This document shows, in pieces, positions 1 to 8,714 of a stretch of 64,000 nucleotides of DNA. Origin of the DNA: Pseudoclavibacter sp. AY1F1. Its GTDB lineage: Bacteria; Actinomycetota; Actinomycetes; Actinomycetales; Microbacteriaceae. Every line of letters starts with the position of its first letter. The stretch's first letter is position 1. The stretch covers positions 744,001 to 808,000 of the forward strand of contig NZ_PSTQ01000001.1 in NCBI RefSeq assembly GCF_002931075.1, given 5' to 3'. The notes beneath the pieces were generated by a model. It was not told the origin of the DNA, did no database searches, and saw only the letters and a program-made list of their open reading frames with translations. A program made the translations under genes and the position numbers.

Positions 1-157
1 CGCGGGCGCTGGCATCGCGGGGCACCTGCACCAGCACATCGTCCCGCGCTGGCAGTTCGACGCCAACTTCTTCCCGATCATCGCGAAGACGAAAGCGTTT
101 CCGTCGCTGCTGGGGGAGACACGACAAGCGCTCGCCGAAGCCTGGCCGACCGCCTGA
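1..157 (+). CDS. HIT family hydrolase/phosphorylase, C-terminal fragment
   Basis: The last 51 codons of a gene that begins before the window; it reads in frame from base 2 to a TGA. The fragment contains [11 protein letters not shown], a histidine-triad motif (H-x-H-x-H) in the form used by HIT nucleotide hydrolases and diadenosine-tetraphosphate phosphorylases, in which the middle histidine attacks the phosphate. The following [10 protein letters not shown] region also fits actinobacterial Ap4A phosphorylase-like proteins. The substrate cannot be decided from this piece. It points the same way as pdxS but is separated from it by about 120 bases with a promoter-like motif, so I treat them as separate units. 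Confidence 0.8.
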   Translation, partial: AGAGIAGHLHQHIVPRWQFDANFFPIIAKTKAFPSLLGETRQALAEAWPTA

Positions 158-172
158 ACTCCGGCGTTTTCA

Positions 173-188
173 TTGGGCAGTCGCCCAA
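173..188 (+). terminator. Small hairpin after the HIT gene, possible weak terminator
   Basis: A perfect 6-bp inverted repeat, TTGGGC and GCCCAA with an AGTC loop, 16 bases after the HIT stop codon. There is no T run. It is short and could be fortuitous. Confidence 0.25.
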
Positions 189-211
189 CCATCCGCCGGT
201 GCACGCCCGTC

Positions 212-217
212 TAGACT
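212..217 (+). promoter_or_regulatory. Probable -10 element upstream of pdxS
   Basis: TAGACT matches the actinobacterial TANNNT -10 pattern. I see no clear -35 hexamer. Transcription would start near base 224, giving a leader of about 50 bases before pdxS. Confidence 0.35.
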
Positions 218-276
218 TGAGCACTATTCACACCCGAACCGCCTTGCACTGACTGCACGCGGAAAGTAAGGACATC

Positions 277-1194
277 ATGAGCGAAAGCACTGCCCCTCTC
301 GTCGGCGCCGACGGGACCGTAGGCTCCAACCGAGTCAAGCGCGGCCTGGCCGAGATGCTCAAGGGCGGCGTGATCATGGACGTCGTCACGGCCGAGCAGG
401 CCCGCATCGCGGAAGATGCCGGCGCCGTCGCCGTCATGGCCCTCGAGCGCGTACCCGCCGACATCCGCGCGCAGGGAGGCGTCGCGCGCATGAGCGACCC
501 AGACCTCATCGAGAGCATCATCGCCGAGGTTTCCATCCCCGTCATGGCGAAGGCCCGCATCGGCCACTTCGTCGAGGCGCAGGTGCTCCAGGCCCTCGAC
601 GTCGACTACATCGACGAGTCGGAGGTGCTGAGCCCGGCCGACTACGTGAACCACATCGACAAGTGGCAGTTCACGACGCCATTCGTCTGCGGCGCCACCA
701 ACCTCGGTGAGGCGCTGCGCCGCATCAACGAGGGTGCAGCCATGATTCGCTCGAAGGGTGAGGCAGGTACGGGCGACGTGTCCGAGGCGACCAAGCACAT
801 CCGCAAGATCCGCGGCGAAGTTGCGGCCCTCACCTCGATGACGCGCGACGAGCTGTATGTCGCCGCCAAGGAACTCCAGGCGCCGTACGAGCTGGTCCGC
901 GAGATCGCCGAGACCGGCAAGCTGCCTGTTGTGCTCTTCACTGCGGGCGGCGTTGCGACGCCAGCCGATGCCGCCATGATGATGCAACTCGGCGCCGACG
1001 GCGTCTTCGTCGGCTCAGGCATCTTCAAGTCGGGCAACCCGGCGCAGCGCGCCGCGGCGATCGTCAAGGCAACCACGGCGTTCGACGATCCGGCTGTGAT
1101 CGCCGCAGCTTCGCGCGGACTGGGTGAAGCGATGGTCGGCATCAACGTCTCCGACCTCGCGGCCCCGCACCGCCTCGCAGAGCGCGGCTGGTAG
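277..1194 (+). CDS. pdxS: Pyridoxal 5'-phosphate synthase, PdxS subunit
   Basis: Synthase subunit of the deoxyxylulose-independent vitamin B6 pathway. It builds PLP from ribose 5-phosphate, glyceraldehyde 3-phosphate and ammonia delivered by PdxT. The 305 residues are the normal full length. Visible family signatures are GVIMDVV near residue 30, the [12 protein letters not shown] segment, the MAKARIGH segment carrying a catalytic lysine, and the [27 protein letters not shown] phosphate-binding region (given here only in part: [12 protein letters not shown]). The ATG at 277 is preceded by a purine-rich GGAAAG. pdxT follows after 7 bases, the standard pair that forms a large PdxS/PdxT complex in the cytoplasm. 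Confidence 0.97.
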   Translation: MSESTAPLVGADGTVGSNRVKRGLAEMLKGGVIMDVVTAEQARIAEDAGAVAVMALERVPADIRAQGGVARMSDPDLIESIIAEVSIPVMAKARIGHFVEAQVLQALDVDYIDESEVLSPADYVNHIDKWQFTTPFVCGATNLGEALRRINEGAAMIRSKGEAGTGDVSEATKHIRKIRGEVAALTSMTRDELYVAAKELQAPYELVREIAETGKLPVVLFTAGGVATPADAAMMMQLGADGVFVGSGIFKSGNPAQRAAAIVKATTAFDDPAVIAAASRGLGEAMVGINVSDLAAPHRLAERGW

Positions 1195-1201
1195 CGAGGC
1201 T

Positions 1202-1801
1202 TTGGCACTACCTCCCGCAGTCGGCGTCCTCGCACTGCAGGGCGACGTCCGTGAGCACCAGCAGGTGCTCACGGACCTCGGTGCAGAAGTGGTGCAGGTC
1301 CGCACGCCCGCCCAGCTCGATGCCGTCTCCGGCCTTATCATCCCGGGGGGCGAGTCGAGCGTCATCGACAAGCTGTCGCGCATCTTCGAGATCGCTGGGC
1401 CCATCAAGGCCCGCATCGCGGCAGGCATGCCGGTGTTCGGCACCTGCGCGGGCCTCATCATGCTCGCCGACACCGTACTTGACTCGATCAACGGACAGCA
1501 GAGCTTCGGCGGACTCGACGTCACCGTGCGGCGCAACGCCTTCGGCTCACAGAACCAGTCCTTCGAGACGCAGCTTGCCGTGCCGGAGCTCGGCGAACCC
1601 GCCGTGCATGCCACGTTCATCCGCGGACCGGTGGTTGAGTCCGTCGGGCCGCAGGCGCGGGCCATGGCTTCGCTCCCGGACGGGCGAGTGGTCGCCGTCG
1701 CGCAGGGCAACCTGCTTGGGACTTCCTTCCACCCGGAGATGAACGGCGAGGCGCGCTTCCACCGCTACTTCCTGGACCTGGTCGCAGAGCACTCCGCCTG
1801 A
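1202..1801 (+). CDS. pdxT: Pyridoxal 5'-phosphate synthase glutaminase, PdxT subunit
   Basis: Class I glutamine amidotransferase that hydrolyses glutamine and channels ammonia to PdxS. I chose the TTG at 1202 (199 residues, MALPPAVGVLALQGD) because the family begins just before VGVLALQGDVREH; an in-frame ATG at 1124 would lie inside pdxS and add unrelated sequence. The oxyanion and substrate motif PGGESS is near residue 50. The triad is visible as Cys82 (GTCAGL), His177 and Glu179 (FHPE). The ribosome-binding site (GCGAGG) is close to the start, so translation may depend on coupling to pdxS. Confidence 0.94.
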   Translation: MALPPAVGVLALQGDVREHQQVLTDLGAEVVQVRTPAQLDAVSGLIIPGGESSVIDKLSRIFEIAGPIKARIAAGMPVFGTCAGLIMLADTVLDSINGQQSFGGLDVTVRRNAFGSQNQSFETQLAVPELGEPAVHATFIRGPVVESVGPQARAMASLPDGRVVAVAQGNLLGTSFHPEMNGEARFHRYFLDLVAEHSA

Positions 1802-1848
1802 CCAGAGCCAGCACACCAGTCGAATCGATAGAGAGCCAGGAGCAGAAA

Positions 1849-3153
1849 ATGGCGAGACGCCGGCCGAGCAAGGCAGCCAGAAGCAAGCAGGTGAGCGATT
1901 CGCTCGCCGCGTTCATCCGCGATTCGCCGTCGTCCTTCCACGCGGCGGCCGAGGTTGCCAGACGACTCGAGGACGCCGGCTTCACGGCGCTCGACGAGCG
2001 CAACGAATGGCCACAGGATGCAGGGGGGTACGTCGTCGTCCGCGACGGCGCGGTCATCGCCTGGCGTGTGCCTGAATCGACCACGCCGACCACGCCGTTC
2101 GCGATCGTCGGCGCCCACACCGACTCTCCGGGCTTCAAACTCAAGCCGACTCCGGAGTCAACCGCGCAGGGCTGGCGGCGCCTCGAAGTCGAGGTATACG
2201 GCGGCCCCCTCCTCAACTCCTGGCTCGACCGTGAACTCCTCGTCGCCGGGCGTCTCGCGCTCGCCGACGGGACAACCGTGCTCGCCGCGACGGGCCCCAT
2301 CGCGCGCATTCCGCAGCTCGCCATCCACCTCGACAGGGGAGTGAACGAGCGTGGGCTTGTGCTCGATCCGCAGCGCCACACGCACCCCGTGCTCGGTCTC
2401 GATGCCGCTGGCGGCGTCCTGGCGGCGCTAGCGGCGGACGCCGGCATCGACCCCGAGTCGATCACGGGGCACGATCTCTTCGTCGCTGACGCGCAAGAGG
2501 CCCGTCTCTTCGGGCACGGCGAGGCCCTGTTCGCGGGAGCCCGCCTCGACAACCTCGTGAGTGTGCACGCTGCCACCACGGCTCTCGTCGAAACCGTACC
2601 GAGCGGCGTCATCCCGGTCATCGCAGCCTTCGACCACGAAGAGGTCGGCTCGGCAAGTCGCTCAGGGGCAGCCGGCCCGTTCCTCGGTGACGTCCTCGCG
2701 CGCATCCAGGAAGGCCTCGGAGCTGGCCCCGCGCAGCAACGCCGTGCGCTTGCAGCCTCGTGGCTGGTTTCGAGCGACCTCGGCCACAGCGTGCATCCCA
2801 ACTACCCGGAGAAGCATGACGACGAGACGCGACCGGTCGCCGGCCGCGGAACTCTGCTCAAACTGAACGCGAACCAGCGCTACGCGACGGACGCGCGCGG
2901 GAGCGCACTCTGGAGCGGTGTCTGCCAGAACGCCGGCGTCGACGTGCAGCCGTTCGTGTCGAGCAATGCCCTGCCGTGCGGGTCGACGATCGGCCCCATC
3001 GCGGCGACCCGGCTCGGGATCTCGACGGTCGACGTCGGTATCCCCATCCTCTCGATGCACTCCGCTCGGGAGCTGGCAGCGATTGCCGACATCGAGGCCC
3101 TGGAACGCGCCCTCGCGGTCTTCCTCGCGGGCGCATGGCCTGAGCACGCGTAG
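1849..3153 (+). CDS. apeB: M18 family aminopeptidase
   Basis: A cytoplasmic di-metal aminopeptidase of 434 residues, the normal size for family M18 (aspartyl aminopeptidase/ApeB). Metal-binding signatures are visible: GAHTDSPGFKLKP near residue 90, DHEEVGS near residue 266, and SSDLGHSVHPNY near residue 307, with a C-terminal SMHSARE segment supplying the last metal ligand. The start is ATG 1849 with AGGAG eight bases upstream. The peptide substrate preference (acidic or neutral N-terminus) cannot be told from the sequence. It lies between pdxT and yebC and has no obvious functional link to either; the next gene has its own leader. Confidence 0.9.
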   Translation: MARRRPSKAARSKQVSDSLAAFIRDSPSSFHAAAEVARRLEDAGFTALDERNEWPQDAGGYVVVRDGAVIAWRVPESTTPTTPFAIVGAHTDSPGFKLKPTPESTAQGWRRLEVEVYGGPLLNSWLDRELLVAGRLALADGTTVLAATGPIARIPQLAIHLDRGVNERGLVLDPQRHTHPVLGLDAAGGVLAALAADAGIDPESITGHDLFVADAQEARLFGHGEALFAGARLDNLVSVHAATTALVETVPSGVIPVIAAFDHEEVGSASRSGAAGPFLGDVLARIQEGLGAGPAQQRRALAASWLVSSDLGHSVHPNYPEKHDDETRPVAGRGTLLKLNANQRYATDARGSALWSGVCQNAGVDVQPFVSSNALPCGSTIGPIAATRLGISTVDVGIPILSMHSARELAAIADIEALERALAVFLAGAWPEHA

Positions 3154-3189
3154 ACCGAACACTGAACAGCAGCGGTCCAGGAGCCGGAG

Positions 3190-3195
3190 TAAACT
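3190..3195 (+). promoter_or_regulatory. Probable -10 element upstream of yebC
   Basis: TAAACT in the 165-base gap between apeB and yebC. It would give a start near base 3203 and a leader of about 115 bases. No convincing -35 is visible. The rest of the gap shows no other feature I can support. Confidence 0.35.
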
Positions 3196-3318
3196 AGCGG
3201 GCAGACCGCTCGCCGGCGGCGACCAGTGATGCCCCACGTCTCGGGCCATGGTGTCGGCGTGCACACGATCAGCAGCGGGGTCCGCTTCGGCGAGACGCGC
3301 GAGAACAACGGAGAACAG

Positions 3319-4083
3319 ATGTCCGGACACTCCAAGTGGGCGACGACCAAGCACAAGAAGGCCATCATCGACTCGCGTCGCGCGAAGTCGTTCGCCAAGC
3401 TCATCAAGAACATCGAGGTCGCGGCCAAGATCGGCGGAGCTGACATCGCGGGCAACCCGACGCTCGCCGACGCGATCCAGAAGGCGAAGAAGACAAGCGT
3501 CCCGATCGACAACATCAACCGCGCCGTCAAGCGCGGCGCTGGCCTCACCGGCGAGTCGATCGACTACACGACGATCATGTACGAGGGGTACGGCCCAGGC
3601 GGCATCGCCCTCCTCATCGAATGTCTGACCGACAACAAGAACCGGGCGGCCGCCGAGGTCCGCACAGCTATGAGCCGCAACGGCGGCAACATGGCAGACC
3701 CTGGCTCCGTCGCCTTCAACTTCGAGCGCAAGGGCGTCATCGTCGTCCCGCACGAGGAGACGCCAACCGAGGACGATGTCCTCGAGGTCGTGCTCGACGC
3801 TGGGGCCGAGGAAGTCATCGACCACGGCCACGTGTTCGAGATCCGCACCGAGGCGAGCGAGATGGTCGGCGCGCGCACCGCACTGCAAGCCGCTGGCATC
3901 GACTACGACTCGGCCGACGCTGAGTTCGTGCCAAACGTCAAGGTCGAAGCAGACGCAGAGACCGCTCGCAAGGTCTTCCGCCTGATCGATGCGCTGGAAG
4001 ACAGCGACGACGTGCAGAACATCTTCACCAACATCGACGTATCCCCAGAGGTGCAGCAGCAGCTCTCGGAAGACGACGAGTAG
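3319..4083 (+). CDS. YebC/PmpR family protein (TACO1 family)
   Basis: A 254-residue member of the universal YebC/PmpR family, described as transcriptional regulators and, more recently, as translation factors for difficult nascent chains. The N-terminus [14 protein letters not shown] is the family hallmark and fixes the start at ATG 3319, with GGAGAAC just before it; an earlier in-frame ATG at 3226 adds non-conserved sequence. The central YEGYGPGG motif and ANCED-like GAEEV region match the family. As in most actinobacteria it lies immediately upstream of ruvC (5-base gap), so it is probably co-transcribed with ruvCAB. Confidence 0.95.
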   Translation: MSGHSKWATTKHKKAIIDSRRAKSFAKLIKNIEVAAKIGGADIAGNPTLADAIQKAKKTSVPIDNINRAVKRGAGLTGESIDYTTIMYEGYGPGGIALLIECLTDNKNRAAAEVRTAMSRNGGNMADPGSVAFNFERKGVIVVPHEETPTEDDVLEVVLDAGAEEVIDHGHVFEIRTEASEMVGARTALQAAGIDYDSADAEFVPNVKVEADAETARKVFRLIDALEDSDDVQNIFTNIDVSPEVQQQLSEDDE

Positions 4084-4088
4084 TCCGA

Positions 4089-4715
4089 GTGCCGCGGCGC
4101 ATCCTGGGCATCGATCCGGGTCTCACACGCTGCGGCCTCGGCATCGTCGACGCGCACGGACGGCAGCGCGTGGAGTTCGTCCATGTCTCTGTCGTCACGT
4201 CCGCGCCAGGCGATGAGCTGCCCCGTCGCCTGCGGCTCCTCGCCGACGGCATCGAAGCCATCCTCGACGAGTTCGCACCAGACGCCATCGCGCTCGAGCG
4301 CGTGTTCGCGCAGCAGAACCTGCCGAGCGTCATGGGTGTCGCCCAGATCTCCGGCGTTGTGCTCGTCGCGGCGGAACGACGCGGCATCGCGGCCGCCATG
4401 CACACGCCCTCCGAGGTGAAGGCCGCCGTGACCGGCTACGGCTCTGCCGAGAAGAAGCAGGTCGGCACCATGGTGCAGCGCATCCTGCGCCTCGACGAGA
4501 TCCCGAAGCCGGCCGATGCCGCCGATGCCCTCGCGCTTGCGATCTGCTCCGCGTGGAAGTCCCCGCTCGACGCACTTGCGTCAGCGGGGAACCGCGCGCC
4601 TGCCGAGCGCGCGGCGGCATCTGCGCCTAGATCGAAGGATGCCCCGACGGCTGCGCAGAGCGCGTGGCTCGCCGCCGAGCGTGCCGCGAAAACGCGCAGC
4701 CGCCGCGTACGGTAG
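4089..4715 (+). CDS. ruvC: Crossover junction endodeoxyribonuclease RuvC
   Basis: Resolves Holliday junctions by symmetrical nicking on the RuvAB-bound junction. The GTG start at 4089 gives ILGIDPGLTRCGLG, with the first catalytic Asp at residue 8. The second acidic residue is in ALERVF near residue 65, and the C-terminal pair is in the KPADAADALALA segment. The protein has 208 residues, about 30 more than the E. coli enzyme; the extra part is a basic, Ala/Arg-rich tail that could bind DNA. First gene of a tight ruvC-ruvA-ruvB cluster. Confidence 0.95.
   Translation: MPRRILGIDPGLTRCGLGIVDAHGRQRVEFVHVSVVTSAPGDELPRRLRLLADGIEAILDEFAPDAIALERVFAQQNLPSVMGVAQISGVVLVAAERRGIAAAMHTPSEVKAAVTGYGSAEKKQVGTMVQRILRLDEIPKPADAADALALAICSAWKSPLDALASAGNRAPAERAAASAPRSKDAPTAAQSAWLAAERAAKTRSRRVR
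4708..4713 (+). promoter_or_regulatory. -10 element of a probable leaderless ruvA promoter
   Basis: TACGGT followed by exactly six bases and then the GTG start of ruvA at 4720. This is the spacing of leaderless actinobacterial transcripts. The motif lies in the last codons of ruvC. Confidence 0.4.
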
Positions 4716-4719
4716 ACCG

Positions 4720-5343
4720 GTGATTGCTTCCCTCCGCGGCCAGGTGCTGTACCGGACCGCCACCACGGTCACGATCGAGGCCGCGGGTGTCGGCTACCAG
4801 GTGAACGTGACCCCGGCCCACGCGCTGCAGTTGCGACTTGATTCCGAGGTACTGCTCCTCACGCACCTCGTTGTCCGCGAAGACGCGTGGACGCTCTACG
4901 GCTTCCAGCGCGCCGAGGAGCTCGAGATCTTCGAGCACCTCATCACGGTCACCGGAGTCGGGCCGAAGTCCGCACTCGGCGTGTTGGCTCAGCTCGAGCC
5001 CGAACAGGTCGCCCGAGCTGTCAGCGATGAGGATGTCAAGGCGTTCACCGCCGTGAGCGGCATCGGCCCCAAGACAGCGAAGCTCATCATTCTCTCGCTC
5101 GCGGGCAAAATCGCTCTTGCGCCCGCCCCAGGGACGGCGGCGGGGGAGCCCAGCATCGAGAGCGCCTCCGCGGCGCTGCGCCGCGACGTCGTCGAAGCCC
5201 TGCTTGGCCTCGGCTACGCCGAGCGTCAGGCCGCACCCGCCGTTGACGACGCCGCCAAGGCACTTGATGGCGAGGATCCTGACGTCGCGGCGCTGCTGCG
5301 CGCGACGCTCAAGCTGCTCGGTCCGGCCGGGAGCCGCTCGTGA
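4720..5343 (+). CDS. ruvA: Holliday junction branch migration protein RuvA
   Basis: Tetrameric DNA-binding subunit that grips the four-way junction and recruits the RuvB motor. It has 207 residues from GTG 4720. Visible features are the N-terminal OB-fold ([19 protein letters not shown]), the two helix-hairpin-helix segments ([15 protein letters not shown] near residue 72 and [12 protein letters not shown] near residue 110), and the small C-terminal RuvB-binding domain ([14 protein letters not shown]). I rejected longer in-frame starts because they lie deep inside ruvC. It overlaps ruvB by four bases (GTGA), so translation is probably coupled. Confidence 0.96.
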   Translation: MIASLRGQVLYRTATTVTIEAAGVGYQVNVTPAHALQLRLDSEVLLLTHLVVREDAWTLYGFQRAEELEIFEHLITVTGVGPKSALGVLAQLEPEQVARAVSDEDVKAFTAVSGIGPKTAKLIILSLAGKIALAPAPGTAAGEPSIESASAALRRDVVEALLGLGYAERQAAPAVDDAAKALDGEDPDVAALLRATLKLLGPAGSRS

Positions 5344-6374
5344 CCGACGCGTCCCGCATCCCGGAAGCGCCGGAGTCCGAGGCGGAGATCGCCTTCGAGG
5401 GCGCGCTCCGGCCAGCGAACCTCGCGGAGTTCGTCGGACAGGCGAAGGTTCGAGTTCAGCTCGAACTACTGCTCAAGGCCGCCGCCATGCAGAGCCGCAC
5501 GCCCGACCACATCCTCCTCGCTGGCCCTCCGGGCCTCGGCAAGACGACGCTTGCGCTCATCGTGGCGGAGGAGACCGGGCAGCCCATCCGGCTGACCAGC
5601 GGTCCCGCGCTGCAGCACGCCGGCGACCTCGCGGCCGTGCTCTCGAGCCTCGTGCCGGGCGAGCTGCTCTTCATCGACGAGATCCACCGCATGGCGCGCA
5701 CCGCCGAGGAGATGCTGTACCTCGCGATGGAGGACTTCCGCATCGACATCATGGTCGGCAAGGGCGCGGGGGCGACAAGCGTGCCGCTCGAGCTCGCACC
5801 GTTCACCGTCATCGGTGCGACAACTCGCGCTGGACTCCTGCCAAACCCCCTCCGCGATCGCTTCGGCTTCACCGCACACCTCGAGTTCTACGAGGACGGC
5901 GAACTCGAGCGCGTACTGGCACGCGCGGCCCGGCTCCTCGACCTGCGTGTCGACGACGCGGCGCTCGCCGAGATCGCGACGCGCAGTCGTGGCACACCGC
6001 GCATCGCGAACCGCCTCCTGCGGCGTGTCCGCGACTATGCCCTTGTGCACGAGACCGACGCCAACGAGCAGGCTGTCCAGCACGCGCTGCTCGTGTACGA
6101 CGTGGATGCGCTTGGCCTCGACCGGCTCGACAGGGCTGTCCTGCAGGCCCTCATCGACCGATTCGCCGGGGGTCCGGTCGGAGTCAGATCGCTTGCGGTC
6201 TCGGTCGGCGAGGAAGCGGAGACCGTGGAGAGCGTCGTGGAGCCATTCCTCGTTCGGACCGGACTCGTGACACGCACGCAGCGTGGTCGAGTCGCCACCC
6301 AGCAGGCCTACGCCCACCTGAGCCGAGCCCTGCCAGGGGGAGTGGTTCCGACGGGGCCGGTCCTCGACCTCTGA
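5340..6374 (+). CDS. ruvB: Holliday junction branch migration helicase RuvB
   Basis: AAA+ ATPase motor of RuvAB branch migration, 344 residues from GTG 5340. Walker A GPPGLGKT is near residue 62, Walker [11 protein letters not shown] near residue 110, sensor 1 IGATTRAG near residue 159, and sensor 2 in [15 protein letters not shown] near residue 218. The C-terminal winged helix ([16 protein letters not shown]) closes the protein. Its start overlaps the ruvA stop. The normal order ruvC-ruvA-ruvB is complete. Confidence 0.97.
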   Translation: MTDASRIPEAPESEAEIAFEGALRPANLAEFVGQAKVRVQLELLLKAAAMQSRTPDHILLAGPPGLGKTTLALIVAEETGQPIRLTSGPALQHAGDLAAVLSSLVPGELLFIDEIHRMARTAEEMLYLAMEDFRIDIMVGKGAGATSVPLELAPFTVIGATTRAGLLPNPLRDRFGFTAHLEFYEDGELERVLARAARLLDLRVDDAALAEIATRSRGTPRIANRLLRRVRDYALVHETDANEQAVQHALLVYDVDALGLDRLDRAVLQALIDRFAGGPVGVRSLAVSVGEEAETVESVVEPFLVRTGLVTRTQRGRVATQQAYAHLSRALPGGVVPTGPVLDL

Positions 6375-6406
6375 CTCGCGGCACCTCACGCTCCACCTCT
6401 TGCTGA

Positions 6407-6435
6407 GCGACATCCGGGCGCGCCCGACGTACACT
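6407..6435 (+). promoter_or_regulatory. Promoter of yajC-secD-secF
   Basis: GCGACA (6407-6412), a 17-base spacer and TACACT (6430-6435). The -35 matches TTGACA at four of six positions. It lies in the 126-base gap after ruvB. Transcription would start near base 6442. Confidence 0.45.
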
Positions 6436-6500
6436 AGATGCGTTTGCCGTCGTTCCGGGCGTGCATAGTCGTAGTACGGACTGCCAGAAAGGCACCCACA

Positions 6501-6896
6501 ATGGATCTCACGCTCCTTCTTCCCCTCGTCCTCCTCGGCGTCATGATCTTCTTCATGTGGCGCAGCAACAAGAAGCGCTCGGCGCAGCAGCAGGAGATGC
6601 GCAGCAGCGCCGTCATCGGCGCCGACGTCATGACGCAGAGCGGCGTATACGGCACCATCGTCGACATCGACGAGGACAACAACATCACGACGATCGAGTC
6701 CGAGCCCGGCACGCGCCTCCGCGTCCACTCGATGACCATCGCGAACATCCTCACGCCGGCCGTTCCGGACGACGCCTCCGCGCTCGCCGAGCACGACGCG
6801 GTCGAGGAGCGCTCCGAGATCGAAGCTGAGGCAGAAGCAGAACGTCGCGACGGCGACAACGGCTCTGAGTCCGGACCCAACATCAACAAGGCGTAG
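6501..6896 (+). CDS. yajC: Preprotein translocase accessory subunit YajC
   Basis: Small single-pass membrane protein that associates with SecDF and the SecYEG channel. I chose ATG 6501 (131 residues), which puts the transmembrane segment (TLLLPLVLLGVMIFFMWR) at the N-terminus and has AGAAAGG upstream; the in-frame ATG at 6438 would add a basic stretch before it. The conserved cytoplasmic domain (GADVMTQSGVYGTIVDID) follows, then an acidic tail typical of actinobacteria. It precedes secD by 57 bases, the standard yajC-secD-secF order. Confidence 0.92.
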   Translation: MDLTLLLPLVLLGVMIFFMWRSNKKRSAQQQEMRSSAVIGADVMTQSGVYGTIVDIDEDNNITTIESEPGTRLRVHSMTIANILTPAVPDDASALAEHDAVEERSEIEAEAEAERRDGDNGSESGPNINKA

Positions 6897-6953
6897 GCGA
6901 CTCCCTCCCTTTCACGCACGGGCCTCGTCTCGAGGTCAGAAGGCAGAACTCTT

Positions 6954-8714
6954 TTGGCGAAGTCGACAACGTCATCGGCGCGTCGTGGTCGGGGTGCTGG
7001 CATCGTCCAGCGCGCCTGGCGCACGCTCACGTGGCTCCTGATCCTCATCCTTGCCCTCGTGGGCCTCAACTGGCTGGCCGTCGCCACGCAGGGGGGTCAG
7101 TGGACCCCGCGCCTCGCGCTCGACCTCGAGGGCGGAACGCAAGTCGTGCTCGCGGCCCAGCTGCCTGAGGGCCAGGCCGATCCGTCTTCCGAGCAGATGC
7201 AGCAGGCGGTTTCGATCATCCGCCAGCGCATCGACGCCTCGGGCGTCTCCGAAGCCGAGATCACCACGCAGGGCGGCCGGAACATCGTCGTCTCCGTGCC
7301 CGGCGAGATGGACCAACTGACGCGCGACCGCATCGAGAACTCCGCGAAGCTCGAGTTCCGGGCCGTGCTTGTCGCCGATCAGGCCGCGAACACCCAGGCC
7401 ATCCCCGCAGACCAGCTCCCAGAGGAACTCTCGACCACGCCGACGGCGGAGCCCACCGACGCGAGTGACCTGAACTGGGTCACCGAGCAGATGTACGTCG
7501 ACTTCCTGCAGTTCAACTGCGCCGACCTCGCCCCCGCCGCCGAGATCGACCCGACGCAGCCGCTCATCACGTGTGACGACTCCGGCACCGAGAAGTACGT
7601 CCTCGGCCCAGTCGAGGTCACCGGCGAGCGCATCGCAGACGCCTCCAGCGGGCTCACCACCACGAGCACGGGTGCGACCACCAACCAGTGGGCAGTCAAC
7701 ATCGAGTTCGACGCACAAGGCACCCAGGAGTTCGCGGGAGTCACCGAACGCCTCGTCGGCCTCACGGAGAACCAGAACCGTTTCGCCGTGACGCTCGACA
7801 ACCAGGTCATCGTCGCTCCGACCACAAACGCGGCGATCACCGACGGCAAGCCGCAGATCTCCGGAAACTTCAACGAGGAGAGCGCCAAGGCGCTCGCCGA
7901 CCAGCTCAAGTTCGGCGCGCTGCCCTTCAACTTCGTCGCGCAGTCGACCTCGACGATCTCGGCGACCCTCGGCAGCTCGCAGCTCGTGAACGGCCTCATC
8001 GCGGGCCTCATCGGGCTCGCGGCCGTCGTCGTCTACTCGCTCTTCCAGTACCGGACGCTGGGCCTCGTCACCGTCGCCTCACTGGTCATCGCCGCCGCCT
8101 TGACCTACATCGTCGTCACGTACCTCTCCAACCAAGAGGGGTACAGGCTGTCGCTGGCGGGTGTCGCGGGACTCATCGTCGCCATCGGCATAACGGCCGA
8201 CTCGTTCATCGTCTACTTCGAGCGAATCAAGGACGAACTGCGAGACGGCAAGGGGCTCGTCTCGGCAGTCGAGGGCGGATGGACCCGGGCGATCCGCACG
8301 ATCCTCGCCTCCGACGCCGTCAACTTCCTCGTCGCCATCGTGCTGCTCTTCGTAGCGGTCGGCAACGTGCGCGGCTTCGCGCTGACGCTCGGCATCACGA
8401 CCATCATCGACATCATCGTCGTGACCCTGTTCACGCACCCGCTCATGCGGCTCCTCGCTCGCACCCCGTTCTTCGCGGACGGACACCCGGCATCCGGGCT
8501 CGACCCGCGTTCGCTCGGTGCCGTCTACCGGGGTCGCGGCACGTTCCGCACGCCGGAGCAGAAGAAGCGCGGCGCGACCCGTGAGGCCACCAAGCGGCAG
8601 ACCCTCGCCGAGCGCAAGGCCGAAGCGGCCAAGAAAGCCGGCGACGACCTCGTTGCCGCCGGATCGGGAAGCGCCGACCAGAAGTCGACGACCAGCAATG
8701 GGGAGAAGGCCTGA
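6954..8714 (+). CDS. secD: Protein translocase subunit SecD
   Basis: Membrane subunit of the SecDF complex, which uses the proton gradient to help pull preproteins across the membrane. The 586 residues start at TTG 6954. Visible are the first transmembrane helix (residues ~23-43), the conserved LALDLEGGTQVVL motif just outside it, the large extracytoplasmic P1 domain with an actinobacterial Asp/Thr-rich insertion around residues 140-190, and five C-terminal helices from about residue 345 containing GVAGLIVAIGITADSFIVYFER (conserved core: GITADSFIVYFE). A charged cytoplasmic tail of about 70 residues ends the protein. It overlaps secF by one base. Confidence 0.95.
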   Translation: MAKSTTSSARRGRGAGIVQRAWRTLTWLLILILALVGLNWLAVATQGGQWTPRLALDLEGGTQVVLAAQLPEGQADPSSEQMQQAVSIIRQRIDASGVSEAEITTQGGRNIVVSVPGEMDQLTRDRIENSAKLEFRAVLVADQAANTQAIPADQLPEELSTTPTAEPTDASDLNWVTEQMYVDFLQFNCADLAPAAEIDPTQPLITCDDSGTEKYVLGPVEVTGERIADASSGLTTTSTGATTNQWAVNIEFDAQGTQEFAGVTERLVGLTENQNRFAVTLDNQVIVAPTTNAAITDGKPQISGNFNEESAKALADQLKFGALPFNFVAQSTSTISATLGSSQLVNGLIAGLIGLAAVVVYSLFQYRTLGLVTVASLVIAAALTYIVVTYLSNQEGYRLSLAGVAGLIVAIGITADSFIVYFERIKDELRDGKGLVSAVEGGWTRAIRTILASDAVNFLVAIVLLFVAVGNVRGFALTLGITTIIDIIVVTLFTHPLMRLLARTPFFADGHPASGLDPRSLGAVYRGRGTFRTPEQKKRGATREATKRQTLAERKAEAAKKAGDDLVAAGSGSADQKSTTSNGEKA